From an uncultured Hyphomicrobiales bacterium (lineage in GTDB: Bacteria > Pseudomonadota > Alphaproteobacteria > Rhizobiales > Devosiaceae), in NCBI GenBank assembly GCA_903842455.1, contig CAIMLX010000111.1, forward strand, positions 1 through 34,209: a stretch of 34,209 nt of DNA. The letters run 5' to 3'. This document shows positions 16,625-25,600 of this stretch, in pieces. Below the pieces are notes generated by a model that did no database searches, had not been told where the DNA came from, and saw only the letters and a list, made by a program, of their open reading frames with translations. Position numbers and translations under genes: made by a program. How positions within the stretch are numbered: the first letter of the stretch is position 1; every line of letters begins with the position of its first letter.

Positions 16625-17617
16625 TTAGAGCTGCGTCACCGTCACCGTCTCGGCCGCATCCCAGGCCACGGTGTTGCGGAGCGGCAGGCCGAACTGGCTT
16701 TCCGAAATCTCGAACACGTCGCCGGGCTCGGTCTTGATGCCATCGGCGAAGCTCAACGTCGCGGTGCCGAACATGTGGACGTGCACGTCGCCCGGCTGGC
16801 GGAACAGCGCGTACTTGAAGTGGTGGTATTCGAGGTTGGCGATGGTGTGGCTCATGTATTCCTCGCCCGAGAGGAACGGCTTTTCCCAGATCACCTTGCC
16901 GTCGCGGACGATACGCGAGGTGCCCTCGACCTTGCGCGGCAGTTCGCCCACCCGCAGTTCCGGCCCGAACGAGCAGAAGCGCAGCTTCGAATGCGCGAGG
17001 AACAGGTAGTTCACCCGCTCGGTCACGTGGTCGGAGAACTCGTTGCCGATGGCGAAGCCGACGCGGAACGGCTGGCCGTTCTTGCCGATGACGTAGATGC
17101 CGGCGACCTCCGGCTCCTCGCCTGCGTCCTTGGCAAAGGCCGGGGAGGGGATCGGGGCACCCGGTGCCGCCACGGCAAAGCCATTGCCCTTGTAGAACCA
17201 CTCGGGCTGCACGCCCACTTCGCCGGGCTTCGGCTTGCCGCCTTCGAGGCCCATGCGGAACATCTTCATCGAATCCGTCAGCGGTGCCTCGGCGGCGGCG
17301 GCATCCGACTTGTGCATGGCGTCGCGGGTCGAGGCCGAACCGAGATGCGTCAGCCCGGTGCCGGTGACATGCAGGTGCGCCGCATCGGGGTGGTCGATCG
17401 GGGCGAGCAGCTTGCCGTCGCGGGCCAGTGCCTCGCGGTCCACCGTTGCCCCGAGCCCCTTCGCCGCAACGACATCAGCCAGCGACTTGCCCGAGTCCGC
17501 CGCTTCGATCGCCAGCGCGTAGACGCTCGCAGCGCCGTTCACCACCCGGGTGACGCCGTCCTCGGTGGCGCCCACGGCACGCTGGCCGGCCGCGTCGGTA
17601 AACTGGATCAGGTGCAT
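16625..17617 (-). CDS. araD1: AraD1 (GguC) family FAH-like hydrolase/dehydratase
   Basis: 330-residue protein of the fumarylacetoacetate hydrolase superfamily. The likely metal ligands are E168 and E170 in EEPEVAGIYVIG and D196 in GNEFSDHVTERVNYL. This segment and the overall length match the AraD1/GguC family found beside sugar-acid genes in rhizobia, where members act on 2-keto-3-deoxy sugar acids such as those from L-arabinose. Start at 17617 chosen because GGGAG lies just upstream and the protein then begins MHLIQF; an ATG-like start 24 nt earlier is possible. It leads an operon with the aldo/keto reductase and GST. The substrate is inferred, not shown. Confidence 0.85.
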   Translation of the reverse strand: MHLIQFTDAAGQRAVGATEDGVTRVVNGAASVYALAIEAADSGKSLADVVAAKGLGATVDREALARDGKLLAPIDHPDAAHLHVTGTGLTHLGSASTRDAMHKSDAAAAEAPLTDSMKMFRMGLEGGKPKPGEVGVQPEWFYKGNGFAVAAPGAPIPSPAFAKDAGEEPEVAGIYVIGKNGQPFRVGFAIGNEFSDHVTERVNYLFLAHSKLRFCSFGPELRVGELPRKVEGTSRIVRDGKVIWEKPFLSGEEYMSHTIANLEYHHFKYALFRQPGDVHVHMFGTATLSFADGIKTEPGDVFEISESQFGLPLRNTVAWDAAETVTVTQL

Positions 17618-17706
17618 GGTTTTCTCCCTCGTTTTGACCAAGGGCTATAAAGGAGCCGGGCGGTCATTGCATTCGGATTTTGGATGTAGATCAGGTTTCC
17701 CGTCGC

Positions 17707-18519
17707 CTACAGCGCCAGCAGATGCCGGCGCGCCTCGAACAACATCACCGCGGTCGCGACGGCGAGGTTCAGCGACTCCGCGCTGCCCTGCTGCGGGATG
17801 CGTACGGTATGGTCCGCCGCTGCGGCGAGCGCGTCGGGCAGGCCGGATTGCTCGTTACCCATCAGCAGCACCACCGGCTTTCGCGCATAATCTACCGTCC
17901 GGTAATCCACCGCCCCGGCGAGGTGCGTGGCCACCACCTGTGCGCCCGAACCGGCCTGCCAGACGAGAAACTCCGCCGCGCTGCACCGCGTCAGCGGCAT
18001 CGCCAGCAGCGAGCCCATGGTGGCGCGCACCGCTTCGAGCGCGAACGGATCGGTGCACTCGTCGATCAGGATGACGCCCGAGGCGCCCGCCGCGTCGGCC
18101 GTGCGGATGATGGTGCCGAGGTTGCCCGGATCGCGCACCCGGTCGAGCGCCACCAGCGTCTCGTCTGGCTTCGGCCGCAGGGCTGCCAGCGGGGTGCAGC
18201 GCTGCTCGAACACCCCGACCACTGCCTGCGGATTGTCGCGCCGCGTGATCGCCGCCAGCACCTTTTCGGTCGCTTCCAGCACCTGGCCGCCCCGCGCCAG
18301 GGTATCGGCCACCACGCGCTGCAATGGCGGTTCGCCCCTTGCCTCGCGATCATAGACCAGCGTCCGAACGGGCCAGCCGCGCGCCAGCGCCTCGGCGACG
18401 AATCCCAGCCCTTCGGCCAGGAACGCGCCGCTCGCCTCGCGCTCCTTCTTGCTGGTCAGGCCCCGGATGTCCTTGACGATCGGGTTCGCCAGCGAGGTCA
18501 CTTCCTTGATCTGGGCCAC
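17707..18519 (-). CDS. SpoU/TrmH-family RNA 2'-O-methyltransferase
   Basis: 270-residue SPOUT methyltransferase that would methylate ribose 2'-OH in rRNA or tRNA. An N-terminal substrate-binding domain (about 5-105) precedes the knotted catalytic domain with motif 1 VRDPGNLGTIIRTADAAGA (about 128-146), motif 2 VLLMGNEQSGL (about 217-227) and motif 3 IPQQGSAESLNLAVATAV (about 241-258). The layout resembles RlmB and TsnR-like enzymes, but the exact target cannot be read off. The start is a GTG at 18519 with GGAG about 7 nt upstream. Confidence 0.93.
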   Translation of the reverse strand: MAQIKEVTSLANPIVKDIRGLTSKKEREASGAFLAEGLGFVAEALARGWPVRTLVYDREARGEPPLQRVVADTLARGGQVLEATEKVLAAITRRDNPQAVVGVFEQRCTPLAALRPKPDETLVALDRVRDPGNLGTIIRTADAAGASGVILIDECTDPFALEAVRATMGSLLAMPLTRCSAAEFLVWQAGSGAQVVATHLAGAVDYRTVDYARKPVVLLMGNEQSGLPDALAAAADHTVRIPQQGSAESLNLAVATAVMLFEARRHLLAL

Positions 18520-18599
18520 CAGTCGCTCCGTCCGCTCACCCGCGCGCTATAGCCGAGGCCGGGCCGCCTTGCACCGCCATTCTCAGCCTCAGGTCGGCG

Positions 18600-19295
18600 T
18601 CAGATAGGCGCCTTGGCGAACCCCTTCACCAAAATCGGCCCTGTCGGACGCCCGGTCGGTGATCCCGGCGCCGGTTCGAGCGTGATCTCGTAGAGCTGGC
18701 CGTCCGCCGGCAGCGGCAGGTCCGGCCCGCGGAGCCGCATTTCCGCTGCCGCCCCGAGCGTGCCGAGCGATACCGGTCCGGTATCCGCATCGGGGAGCGT
18801 CCAGACCTGCAGCACGCTGCCCTCGGGCACGGCAAAATCCACCAGCGGCACGATGCGGACACTGTCGTCGCCGAAGGCCTCGATGATGGCGCCCGGGCTC
18901 TGGTCGCCCTCGTTGAGCAATACCGCCACCATGGTCGGCGCAGGGGTGGGGGGCTTCAGCGCCTGTCCGCCGAAATAGCCGATCCCCAGCGCCAGCATCA
19001 CGCTCGCCGCCATCGCCGCCCAGCGTGGCGCAGCGGGGGCGGAGTTGGTGTTGGCGGCCACCGGCGGCAGTTGCGCTGCGGCTCCGAGCCGCCCCTCGAT
19101 CCGTGCCCATAGCTCCGGGCTCGCCTCCGCCGCTGCCGTATCGTCGAGCGCCTGCAGCCTGCCGGCGAAGCCCGCCGCGATCGCGGCCAGTTCCGGGTCG
19201 CGCGCCAACTCGGCCTCGAACGCCTGGCGCTCGGCGCCCTCCAGCAGGCCCAGCGCATAGTCGCCGGCGCGTTCCAGCTTTTCCTCGCGGCTCAT
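18600..19295 (-). CDS. RskA-like anti-sigma factor
   Basis: 231-residue membrane protein. The N-terminal 70 residues (AGDYALGLLEGAERQAFEAEL) match the cytoplasmic anti-sigma fold that binds an ECF sigma factor. One transmembrane helix follows (about 91-113). The periplasmic C-terminal domain (about 118-231), with SVLQVWTLPD, matches the RskA C-terminal domain. In the RskA system regulated proteolysis releases the sigma factor. The ATG overlaps the TGA of the sigma gene as ATGA (19292-19295), which fixes the start and couples the two products. A long open frame upstream of this ATG overlaps the sigma and DUF4394 genes and is not coding. Confidence 0.92.
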   Translation of the reverse strand: MSREEKLERAGDYALGLLEGAERQAFEAELARDPELAAIAAGFAGRLQALDDTAAAEASPELWARIEGRLGAAAQLPPVAANTNSAPAAPRWAAMAASVMLALGIGYFGGQALKPPTPAPTMVAVLLNEGDQSPGAIIEAFGDDSVRIVPLVDFAVPEGSVLQVWTLPDADTGPVSLGTLGAAAEMRLRGPDLPLPADGQLYEITLEPAPGSPTGRPTGPILVKGFAKAPI

Positions 19296-19876
19296 GCCAG
19301 GCACTCCTGCAGCGCCACGACGCCGCGACGGATCCAGGCCTTCACCGTGCCGAGCGGCGCGTTCAGCGATGCCGCCACCTCGCCATGGTTCAGCCCGGTG
19401 ACATAGCAGAGCAGGATGGCGCGGCGCTTCTGCCGGTCCAGCCGTCCAAGGCAGTGGCGCAGCGCGTCGCGTTCGGCGAGGAGATCGAAAGCGCCCTCCG
19501 CATCCGCCACCCGGTCGCCCATGTCGGCCAGCGTCTCGCCGTCGTGATACTCCACCCGCGCGCCGTCGCGCAGCAGGTTCAGCGCCCGGTTGCGAACGAT
19601 CGTCGTCAGCCAGGCGCGGGCCGATCCCCGCTCCCGTTCGAACTGCCGCGCCCGCTGCCAGGCCGAAACGAAAGCGTCCTGCACCACTTCCTCGGCCAGG
19701 TCGCGCCGCCGCACGATCCGCTGCGCTATGGCGATCAGCCGTCCGCCTTCGGCGGCAAACAGGTCGCCGAGCGCCGCCTTGTCGCCGCGGGCGACGCGGG
19801 CCATCAGGCCGTTCCCATCGATAGTGGCGTGGTCCAAGTGACTGTTCCGGAAGCAGTTCGTGCCGTCGATACACAC
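19292..19876 (-). CDS. ECF RNA polymerase sigma factor
   Basis: Sigma-70 family extracytoplasmic-function factor, 194 residues in the longest form. Region 2 covers about 25-103, with RDLAEEVVQDAFVSAWQRAR and RAWLTTIVRNRALNLLR. Region 4 covers about 140-190, with RRAILLCYVTGLNHGEVAASL and GTVKAWIRRG, the DNA-binding helix-turn-helix. Pairing with an RskA-like anti-sigma suggests the SigK/ECF19-like group. The start is uncertain: GTG 19876, TTG 19837 and ATG 19804 are all in frame without a strong ribosome binding site; TTG 19837 gives the most typical N-terminus. The gene is divergent from the secreted DUF4394 gene, a plausible target. Confidence 0.93.
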   Translation of the reverse strand: MCIDGTNCFRNSHLDHATIDGNGLMARVARGDKAALGDLFAAEGGRLIAIAQRIVRRRDLAEEVVQDAFVSAWQRARQFERERGSARAWLTTIVRNRALNLLRDGARVEYHDGETLADMGDRVADAEGAFDLLAERDALRHCLGRLDRQKRRAILLCYVTGLNHGEVAASLNAPLGTVKAWIRRGVVALQECLA

Positions 19877-20000
19877 CAGCCCGGCTTCGGCGATGCAGGC
19901 AACTCAATTTTCTTTTTGGCGCAGTGCATCCGGAGCAGGGGCCCCGCGGGTAAGGCCTCTTGTAACGGCGCAAGAAGCGCACCCCACAGAGGAGTTTCCC

Positions 20001-20777
20001 ATGCACACCCCCCTTCGCCTCACGCTGCTCACCAGCACCGCCTTCGCCCTTTTGACCGGCGCCGCCGTCGCTGCCCCCGCCATCGGCCTTACCGGCGACA
20101 AGACCCTCGTAATGTTCGATACCGAGACCCTCGCCGTCAGCGGCACCATGGACGTGACCGGCGTCGACCGCCTGCACGGCATCGACATCCGCCCGGCTGA
20201 CGGCATGCTCTATGGCGTCACCGGTGATGGCAAGGTCGTCACCATCGACACCGCTTCGGGCGCCGCCACCGAAAAGAGCACGCTCTCCGAGACCCTCGCC
20301 GACGGCGTGTCGGCCAGCGTCGATTTCAACCCGGTCGCCGACCGCCTGCGCATCGTCGGCTCCGACGGCACCAACCACCGCGTCAACGTCGATGATGGCG
20401 CCGTCACCGTCGATGGCACGCTCGCGTACGAGGCGGCCGACATGCATGCGGGCGAAACCCCGAACATCGTCGCCGTGGCCTACACCAACTCGGTCGGCAA
20501 GCCCGAGGCGACGGCCATGTACGATATCGACGCCACCATTGCCGGCCTTATCCAGCAGATCCCGCCGAACGACGGCGTGCTGAAGGCCATCGGTAAGCTC
20601 GGCGCTACCGGTGCCGACAACTGGGCCTTCGACATTTCGGCCACCGCCGACCTGGAGAACACCGCCTGGCTCGTCACCGGCAAGACGCTGCACACCGTCG
20701 ACCTGGCAACTGGCGCCGCCACCGTCGTCGGCGACATCGACAGCGAAGCCCTGCGCGACATCGCCATCCTGCCGTAA
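20001..20777 (+). CDS. exported DUF4394 protein
   Basis: 258-residue protein with a clear signal peptide (Arg near the start, hydrophobic core LTLLTSTAFALLTGAAVA, likely cleavage near residue 24-25). The mature part is a repeat-like beta protein with motifs HGIDIRPADGMLYGVTGDG, SVDFNPVADRLRIVGSDG and DIDSEALRDIAILP, which match the DUF4394 family of predicted beta-propeller-like exported proteins. The molecular role is unknown. AGAGGAG lies 6 nt before the ATG. It is divergent from the ECF sigma/anti-sigma operon and followed by a strong terminator, so it is a single-gene unit and a candidate member of that sigma regulon. Confidence 0.85.
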   Translation: MHTPLRLTLLTSTAFALLTGAAVAAPAIGLTGDKTLVMFDTETLAVSGTMDVTGVDRLHGIDIRPADGMLYGVTGDGKVVTIDTASGAATEKSTLSETLADGVSASVDFNPVADRLRIVGSDGTNHRVNVDDGAVTVDGTLAYEAADMHAGETPNIVAVAYTNSVGKPEATAMYDIDATIAGLIQQIPPNDGVLKAIGKLGATGADNWAFDISATADLENTAWLVTGKTLHTVDLATGAATVVGDIDSEALRDIAILP

Positions 20778-20785
20778 AAACGCCT

Positions 20786-20823
20786 GCCGGCCGCGGGGGA
20801 TTTCTCCGCGGCCGGCCCCTTTT
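20786..20823 (+). terminator. rho-independent terminator of the DUF4394 gene
   Basis: A perfect 11-bp GC-rich stem (20786-20796 paired with 20806-20816) with a 9-nt loop is followed by CCC and a TTTT run (20820-20823). It begins 9 nt after the stop codon. Confidence 0.8.
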
Positions 20824-20892
20824 CGCCACATCCGGGGCAGTTTGCGGGCCCCCGGCTATGGCACAGCGGGGCGAACGTCCCTATGTTCAAGC

Positions 20893-21141
20893 ATGGACCA
20901 GAACAAGACAGCCCTTGAACGCGCCTTCGAACTTGCCCGCTCCGGGCGCTTCCAGACCGTGACCGAACTGAAAAAAGTCGTCTCCCGCGAAGGCTACCAG
21001 GCCTCCCAGCTGGAAGGCTCCCAGCTCAGCCGCCAGCTGATGGCCCTCATCCGCGAGGCCAACCTTCCCGTCCCCGATCAGGCGGCAGGCGAGTCGGCAT
21101 CTACCCCGCCCGATCAGAACGCCAGCGAGCCGAACGGCTAA
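20893..21141 (+). CDS. small helical protein of unknown function upstream of recA
   Basis: 82-residue protein. I do not recognise a named family. Residues 1-55 are predicted largely helical and charged (MDQNKTALERAFELARSG, TVTELKKVVSREGY, SQLSRQLMALIREAN), and the last 25 are Pro/Ser/Asn-rich and probably disordered. The block FQTVTELKKVVSREGY has the look of a small DNA-binding or adaptor helix pair, but that is only an impression. It is coded in the same direction as recA with 237 nt between, including the SOS box, so it is probably a separate unit. No strong ribosome binding site is visible before the ATG. Confidence 0.65.
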   Translation: MDQNKTALERAFELARSGRFQTVTELKKVVSREGYQASQLEGSQLSRQLMALIREANLPVPDQAAGESASTPPDQNASEPNG

Positions 21142-21182
21142 GCGCCGCCTCCGCGCTCCGCGACCTCCCCCGGCATCTTTTT

Positions 21183-21197
21183 GTTCTCCACTCGTTC
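21183..21197 (+). promoter_or_regulatory. perfect alphaproteobacterial LexA (SOS) box
   Basis: GTTC (21183-21186), 7 nt, GTTC (21194-21197) exactly matches the GTTC-N7-GTTC LexA operator known in alphaproteobacteria. It lies about 180 nt before the recA start, close after the small upstream gene. Confidence 0.7.
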
Positions 21198-21250
21198 CGC
21201 GCACACGGCTGTTCCCGCGGCGCTTCCGATTCGTCGGAAAAATCACGCTC

Positions 21251-21265
21251 GAACGCAGGAAGTAC
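21251..21265 (+). promoter_or_regulatory. near-match LexA box
   Basis: GAAC-N7-GTAC differs by one base from GAAC-N7-GAAC, the reverse complement of the alphaproteobacterial SOS box. The same variant recurs at 21302-21316. Confidence 0.35.
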
Positions 21266-21278
21266 CGCGATTTCTCTC

Positions 21279-21284
21279 TTGACG
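21279..21284 (+). promoter_or_regulatory. candidate -35 element of recA
   Basis: TTGACG matches five of six consensus -35 bases, 95 nt before the recA ATG. The -10 is not clear; at 17-nt spacing it falls on GAACAG at 21302-21307, which overlaps the second near-match LexA box, as expected for a repressible promoter. Confidence 0.4.
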
Positions 21285-21301
21285 GCGCGGAAACAAAATG
21301 A

Positions 21302-21316
21302 GAACAGATTAGGTAC
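21302..21316 (+). promoter_or_regulatory. near-match LexA box overlapping the recA promoter
   Basis: GAAC-N7-GTAC, the same one-base variant as at 21251-21265. It sits just downstream of the TTGACG at 21279-21284, the position where a LexA operator would block RNA polymerase. Confidence 0.45.
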
Positions 21317-21378
21317 ATTGTATGGACATCGGTTCGGTTTGCACGGGGCATGCCGAAGTGGAATAAGGGATACCGGAT

Positions 21379-22455
21379 ATGGCTGCTGCTGCGCCGCTGC
21401 GTGTAATTGAGGGATCGATGGACAAGGACAAAGCTCTCGCTGCGGCGCTGAGCCAGATCGAGCGGAATTTCGGCAAGGGCTCGATCATGAAGTTCGGCGA
21501 GGGCGCCATCGCCCAGGTCGAAGCGATCTCCACCGGCTCCCTCGGCCTCGATATCGCGCTGGGCATCGGCGGCCTGCCGCGTGGCCGCATCATCGAGATC
21601 TTCGGGCCGGAAAGCTCGGGCAAGACCACGCTGGCGCTGCATGTGCTGGCGGAAGCCCAGAAGAACGGTGGCATTGCCGCATTCATCGATGCCGAGCATG
21701 CACTCGATCCGATCTACGCCCGCAAGCTCGGAGTGAAGGTCGACGAACTGCTGATCTCGCAGCCCGACACCGGCGAGCAGGCGCTCGAGATTGCCGACAC
21801 GCTGGTGCGCTCCGGTGCCATCGACGTGCTGGTGATCGATTCGGTTGCCGCGCTCACCCCCAAGGCTGAACTCGAAGGCGAGATGGGCGACTCCATGCCC
21901 GGCCTGCAGGCCCGCCTGATGAGCCAGGCCATGCGCAAGCTCACCGGCTCGATCTCCAAGTCGAAGGCCATGGTGATCTTCATCAACCAGATCCGCATGA
22001 AGATCGGCGTGATGTACGGCTCGCCCGAGACCACCACCGGTGGCAACGCGCTGAAGTTCTACGCCTCGGTTCGCCTCGACATCCGTCGCATCGGCTCGAT
22101 CAAGGAGCGTGAGGAAGTCATCGGCAACCAGACCCGCGTCAAGGTGGTCAAGAACAAGCTCGCCCCGCCGTTCCGCCAGGTCGAGTTCGACATCATGTAT
22201 GGCGAAGGCATCTCCAAGACCGGCGAACTGCTCGACCTGGGCGTCAAGTCCGGCATCGTCGAGAAGTCCGGCGCCTGGTTCTCCTTCGACAGCCAGCGCC
22301 TGGGGCAGGGCCGCGAGAACTCGCGCCAGTTCCTCAAGGACAACCCGCACATCGCCGATATCATCGAGAAGGGGGTTCGTGAGAGCTCCGGCCTGCTGTC
22401 GGAAGCGCTGTTGGCCGGCCCCGACGGGGATGATGGCGACGACGGCGAGCCGTGA
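21379..22455 (+). CDS. recA: recombinase A
   Basis: ATP-dependent strand-exchange protein that carries out homologous repair and activates LexA self-cleavage. The 358-residue product shows the Walker A motif GPESSGKTT (about 75-83), Walker [10 protein letters not shown] (about 151-159), the [14 protein letters not shown] signature (about 224-237) and an acidic C-terminal tail ending in Asp/Gly/Glu residues. An AAGGGA lies about 7 nt before the ATG at 21379; a second in-frame ATG at 21418 would remove 13 N-terminal residues and is less likely. Upstream DNA carries one exact and two near LexA boxes; a bidirectional terminator follows. Confidence 0.99.
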   Translation: MAAAAPLRVIEGSMDKDKALAAALSQIERNFGKGSIMKFGEGAIAQVEAISTGSLGLDIALGIGGLPRGRIIEIFGPESSGKTTLALHVLAEAQKNGGIAAFIDAEHALDPIYARKLGVKVDELLISQPDTGEQALEIADTLVRSGAIDVLVIDSVAALTPKAELEGEMGDSMPGLQARLMSQAMRKLTGSISKSKAMVIFINQIRMKIGVMYGSPETTTGGNALKFYASVRLDIRRIGSIKEREEVIGNQTRVKVVKNKLAPPFRQVEFDIMYGEGISKTGELLDLGVKSGIVEKSGAWFSFDSQRLGQGRENSRQFLKDNPHIADIIEKGVRESSGLLSEALLAGPDGDDGDDGEP

Positions 22456-22483
22456 GATCCAACGTTCATCTGCACTAAAAAGA

Positions 22484-22500
22484 GGGCGCCTTTGGCGCCC
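22484..22500. terminator. bidirectional rho-independent terminator between recA and the convergent fusion gene
   Basis: A 7-bp stem GGGCGCC / GGCGCCC (22484-22490 and 22494-22500) with a TTT loop is flanked by AAAAAGA on the left and TTTC on the right. The left A-run reads as TCTTTTT on the minus strand, so the hairpin can end both recA and the gene that converges on it. Confidence 0.85.
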
Positions 22501-22609
22501 TTTCGCATTCAGGATCGGGTCAGTTTCGGTTCAGTCGGATGAACAAGGGCGCCGTTCATTTCCGTTCAGAAACGCCATCGGGCCGTTCATCATCGTGGCA
22601 ATCGCGGGG

Positions 22610-25600
22610 CTATTTCCCGGCTACGGTCGCTATCGCCGCCGCATAGGTGATGCCGCCGCCGAACGCCACGAGCCCGAGCCGCTGTCCGGGCGTCGTGGTC
22701 TGCAGCGCATCCATCAGCGCCATCGGGATGGTCGATGAGCTGGTATTGCCCATGGTCCGGATGATCGAGTGCGCCGGCCGGCCGGAGCGGCGCGCAATGG
22801 CGTCGATGATCCGCTGGTTGGCCTGGTGCGGCACCATCAGGTCGATGTCATCCATCGAAATTCCCTCGGCGGCGCAGGCACTTGTCAGCGTTGCCGTCAT
22901 GGCGCGAACGGCGTCGGCAAACACCTCGCGGCCGTTCATCTTGATGTAGCCCTCGCCCGCCCGCGGCACGCTCAGCAGCTCGCCCGGCTCCGGCGCCCCC
23001 GCAATCGTCGGCTGCGCATAGGTGAAGAGCGGCGCCCGATCGCCATTGGCTGCCTGCACCAGCGAGGCGGTCGCGGCGTCGGCAAACAGCACGGCGGTGT
23101 TGAAATCGTTCTGGTCGAGCAGCGGGCTCAACACCTCGGACGTCAGCACCAGCACCCGGGCCTGCGGGTGGTTGGTGACATAATCGCGCGCGTTGGCAAG
23201 GGCATAGAGATAGCCCGAGCAGGCGGCGTTGATGTCGTAGGTCGGCAGGCTGGCCCGGGTGCCGTTGGTCATCGCATCGGCAACCCGCGAGGCAAGCGAC
23301 GGCGTGATCACGTCCGGCGTGCCGGTCGCTGCAATCACCAGGTCGATGTCATCGATCGAAAGCTGCTGCTCGTCCAATAGCTTGCGGGTCGCCGCTGCCG
23401 CCAGCGAGAACACCGTCTCGCCCGGCACCACCCAGCGCCGGCTCTCGATGCCCGTCAGCTTGACGATGTCCGCCGCATCGCGCGTCTGCCAGTTGCCCTT
23501 GAGGTCGGCATTGTTGATCTTCCGCCCTCCGGACACCCCGGTAATGCCCGCGACCCCCACCGCCACCGCGGCGCGCCCGCCGATAGCCGGAGCCGCAAGT
23601 ACCTGGCGGCGCTTCAGAATCGCTCTGTCGATGCGCTCGGCCGTCACCGTCGTCTGGCGCTTCAGCGATGCGGGATCAGCCTCGACATAGATCAGTGGCG
23701 CACCGACCGGGACCTTGTCGCGCGGCGCGACCGCGATCGACAGCACCTTGCCGGTCACCGTCGCCTGTACGTCCACCGCGGCCTTCGTCGCCTCGACCAC
23801 GGCCACGAGGTCGCCGGTCTTGATCAGGTCGCCGGGCTTCACCAGCAGTTCGACGATCTCCACCTCGTCATCGGCCGGCCCGGAGCCGATCGCCGCAATC
23901 GCCGTCGGCCCATCCGTAGTCGTCTCGACTTCCCACGCCAGGTCAAAGCCCAGCAGGTCCGCCGCCGCTTCCATGATGCGGCGATAGGAGGGCAGGGTCT
24001 CGATCTGCCGCTCGAAATGGAACGGTACATGGATGTCGTCGCGGGTGATGCGTCGCGCCGCCACCGGTACGCCGGCCTTCTCCATCACCGTCGCCAGCAC
24101 CTCGGCACCGAAGCCAGCGGTGTGGTTATCCTCATGCACGACCAGCAGTTTTCCGGTCCGACGCACTGAGCGGAGCACCGCGTCCTCGTCCCAGGGCGAG
24201 ATCGAGCGGAGGTCGATGACGTCCAGCGACGCACCGGCTTTCGTCAGGGTCTCGTTGGCCAGCAGGCTCTGGGTCAGCGGGTTGCCCCAGGTCACCAGCG
24301 TCAGCTCGTTGCCGCCAACCGCAGTGCGGGCGCGGCCGGGCGCCACGAACTGCTCCGCTGTATCGTCGGAGGTCCGCCGGTCGCCGATATTGAGCAAGCT
24401 CTTGGGGTAGAGGAACACCGTCGGCCGCTGCGACTGGAAGGCGGCGTTCAGCAGCCCCGCCGCGTCGCCGGCTGAAGACGGCATCACCACGTCGATCCCC
24501 GGCACATGCGCCAGGATGGATTCGAAGGTCTGGGCGTGGAACGGCCCCAGCCCGGCCTTGTAGCCGCCGCAGCTGATCATCAGGATCACCGGCGTCTGCC
24601 ACGCGCCATCGGTGCGCCAGTACATCGAGCCCAGCTCGGAGACGATCTGGTTGAAGGCGAGCGGCAGGAAATCGGCGAACTGCAGGAAGGCGACCGGCCG
24701 CTGTCCCGCCAGGGCGCGGCCGATCGAGGTGCCGACGATCGTCGATTCCGATAGCGCCGCGTTGCGCACCCGCCCGGGGAAAGCCGTGGACAGTCCGCGG
24801 GTTACGCCGAACACGTCGCCCTTGGGGTCCTCGATGTCCTGGCCCAGCAGGGTCACGTCGCGGTTGGTGTTCAACTGGTCGCGGAGCACCCGGTTGAGCG
24901 CCTCGCGCATGGTCAGGCTCGGTGCCGCCGGATCACCCCGGTACTCGCGCCGGGTGGCAAACCCGGCAGGATAGGGGGCCTTGGCGGTGCCCGCGGTCGT
25001 GGGAGCCGGCTCGCCGCGGGCCTCGTTCGCGGCGTCGGCGACCTCGGCGATCAGTGCCGTCTCGAGTTGCGTCAGCGCCGTGTCGCCCATTTGCGAGTCG
25101 CGCAGCGCCTGGCGGATGGCCTCCAGCGGGTCGCGCCCGTTGCCCTTCCGGATGTCGTCGGCGGTACGGTAGAGCGACTGGTCATCGGCGTTCGTGTGGT
25201 CGCTGAGCCGCTCGAGGTCCATGAGCAGCAGCGTCGGCGACCGGCCGGCCCGCGTCTCGGTCACGGCGGCCTCGAAGGCTGCGCGGGTGGCGCTGAGGTC
25301 AACGCCATCGACGCGGCGGATGGGCAGACCGAACAGGCTGTCGGCGGGTCCGCCGGGCAGGTCGAAAAAGGTCTGGCCCGGGGTGTGGGTGGAGATCGAC
25401 CAGCGGTTGTTCTGCACCACGAACACCACCGGCGCAGCAGTCCTGACGGCTTCCGCCACCGCCTCGAGGAACTCGCCCTGCTGGGTGGTGCCATCGCCGA
25501 CGCAGCAGATCACCACCGGCGCATCGGGGTGGAATTTCACCGCCTGGGCGTTGCCCACCGCGTGCAGCGCATTGTTGCCCACCGGGCCGACCATCGAGGC

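Noticed and set aside
16524-17201. N-terminal extension of the aldo/keto reductase frame
   Set aside because: It overlaps the AraD1-family gene in another frame; the ATG at 16523 has GGAGGA at ideal spacing.
16562-17650. 362-codon plus-strand frame opposite the AraD1-family gene
   Set aside because: Antisense to a gene with clear FAH-family ligands and a good ribosome binding site; composition is shadow-like.
19296-20831. Large upstream extension of the anti-sigma frame
   Set aside because: It crosses the sigma factor and the DUF4394 gene; the ATGA overlap with the sigma gene gives the true start.
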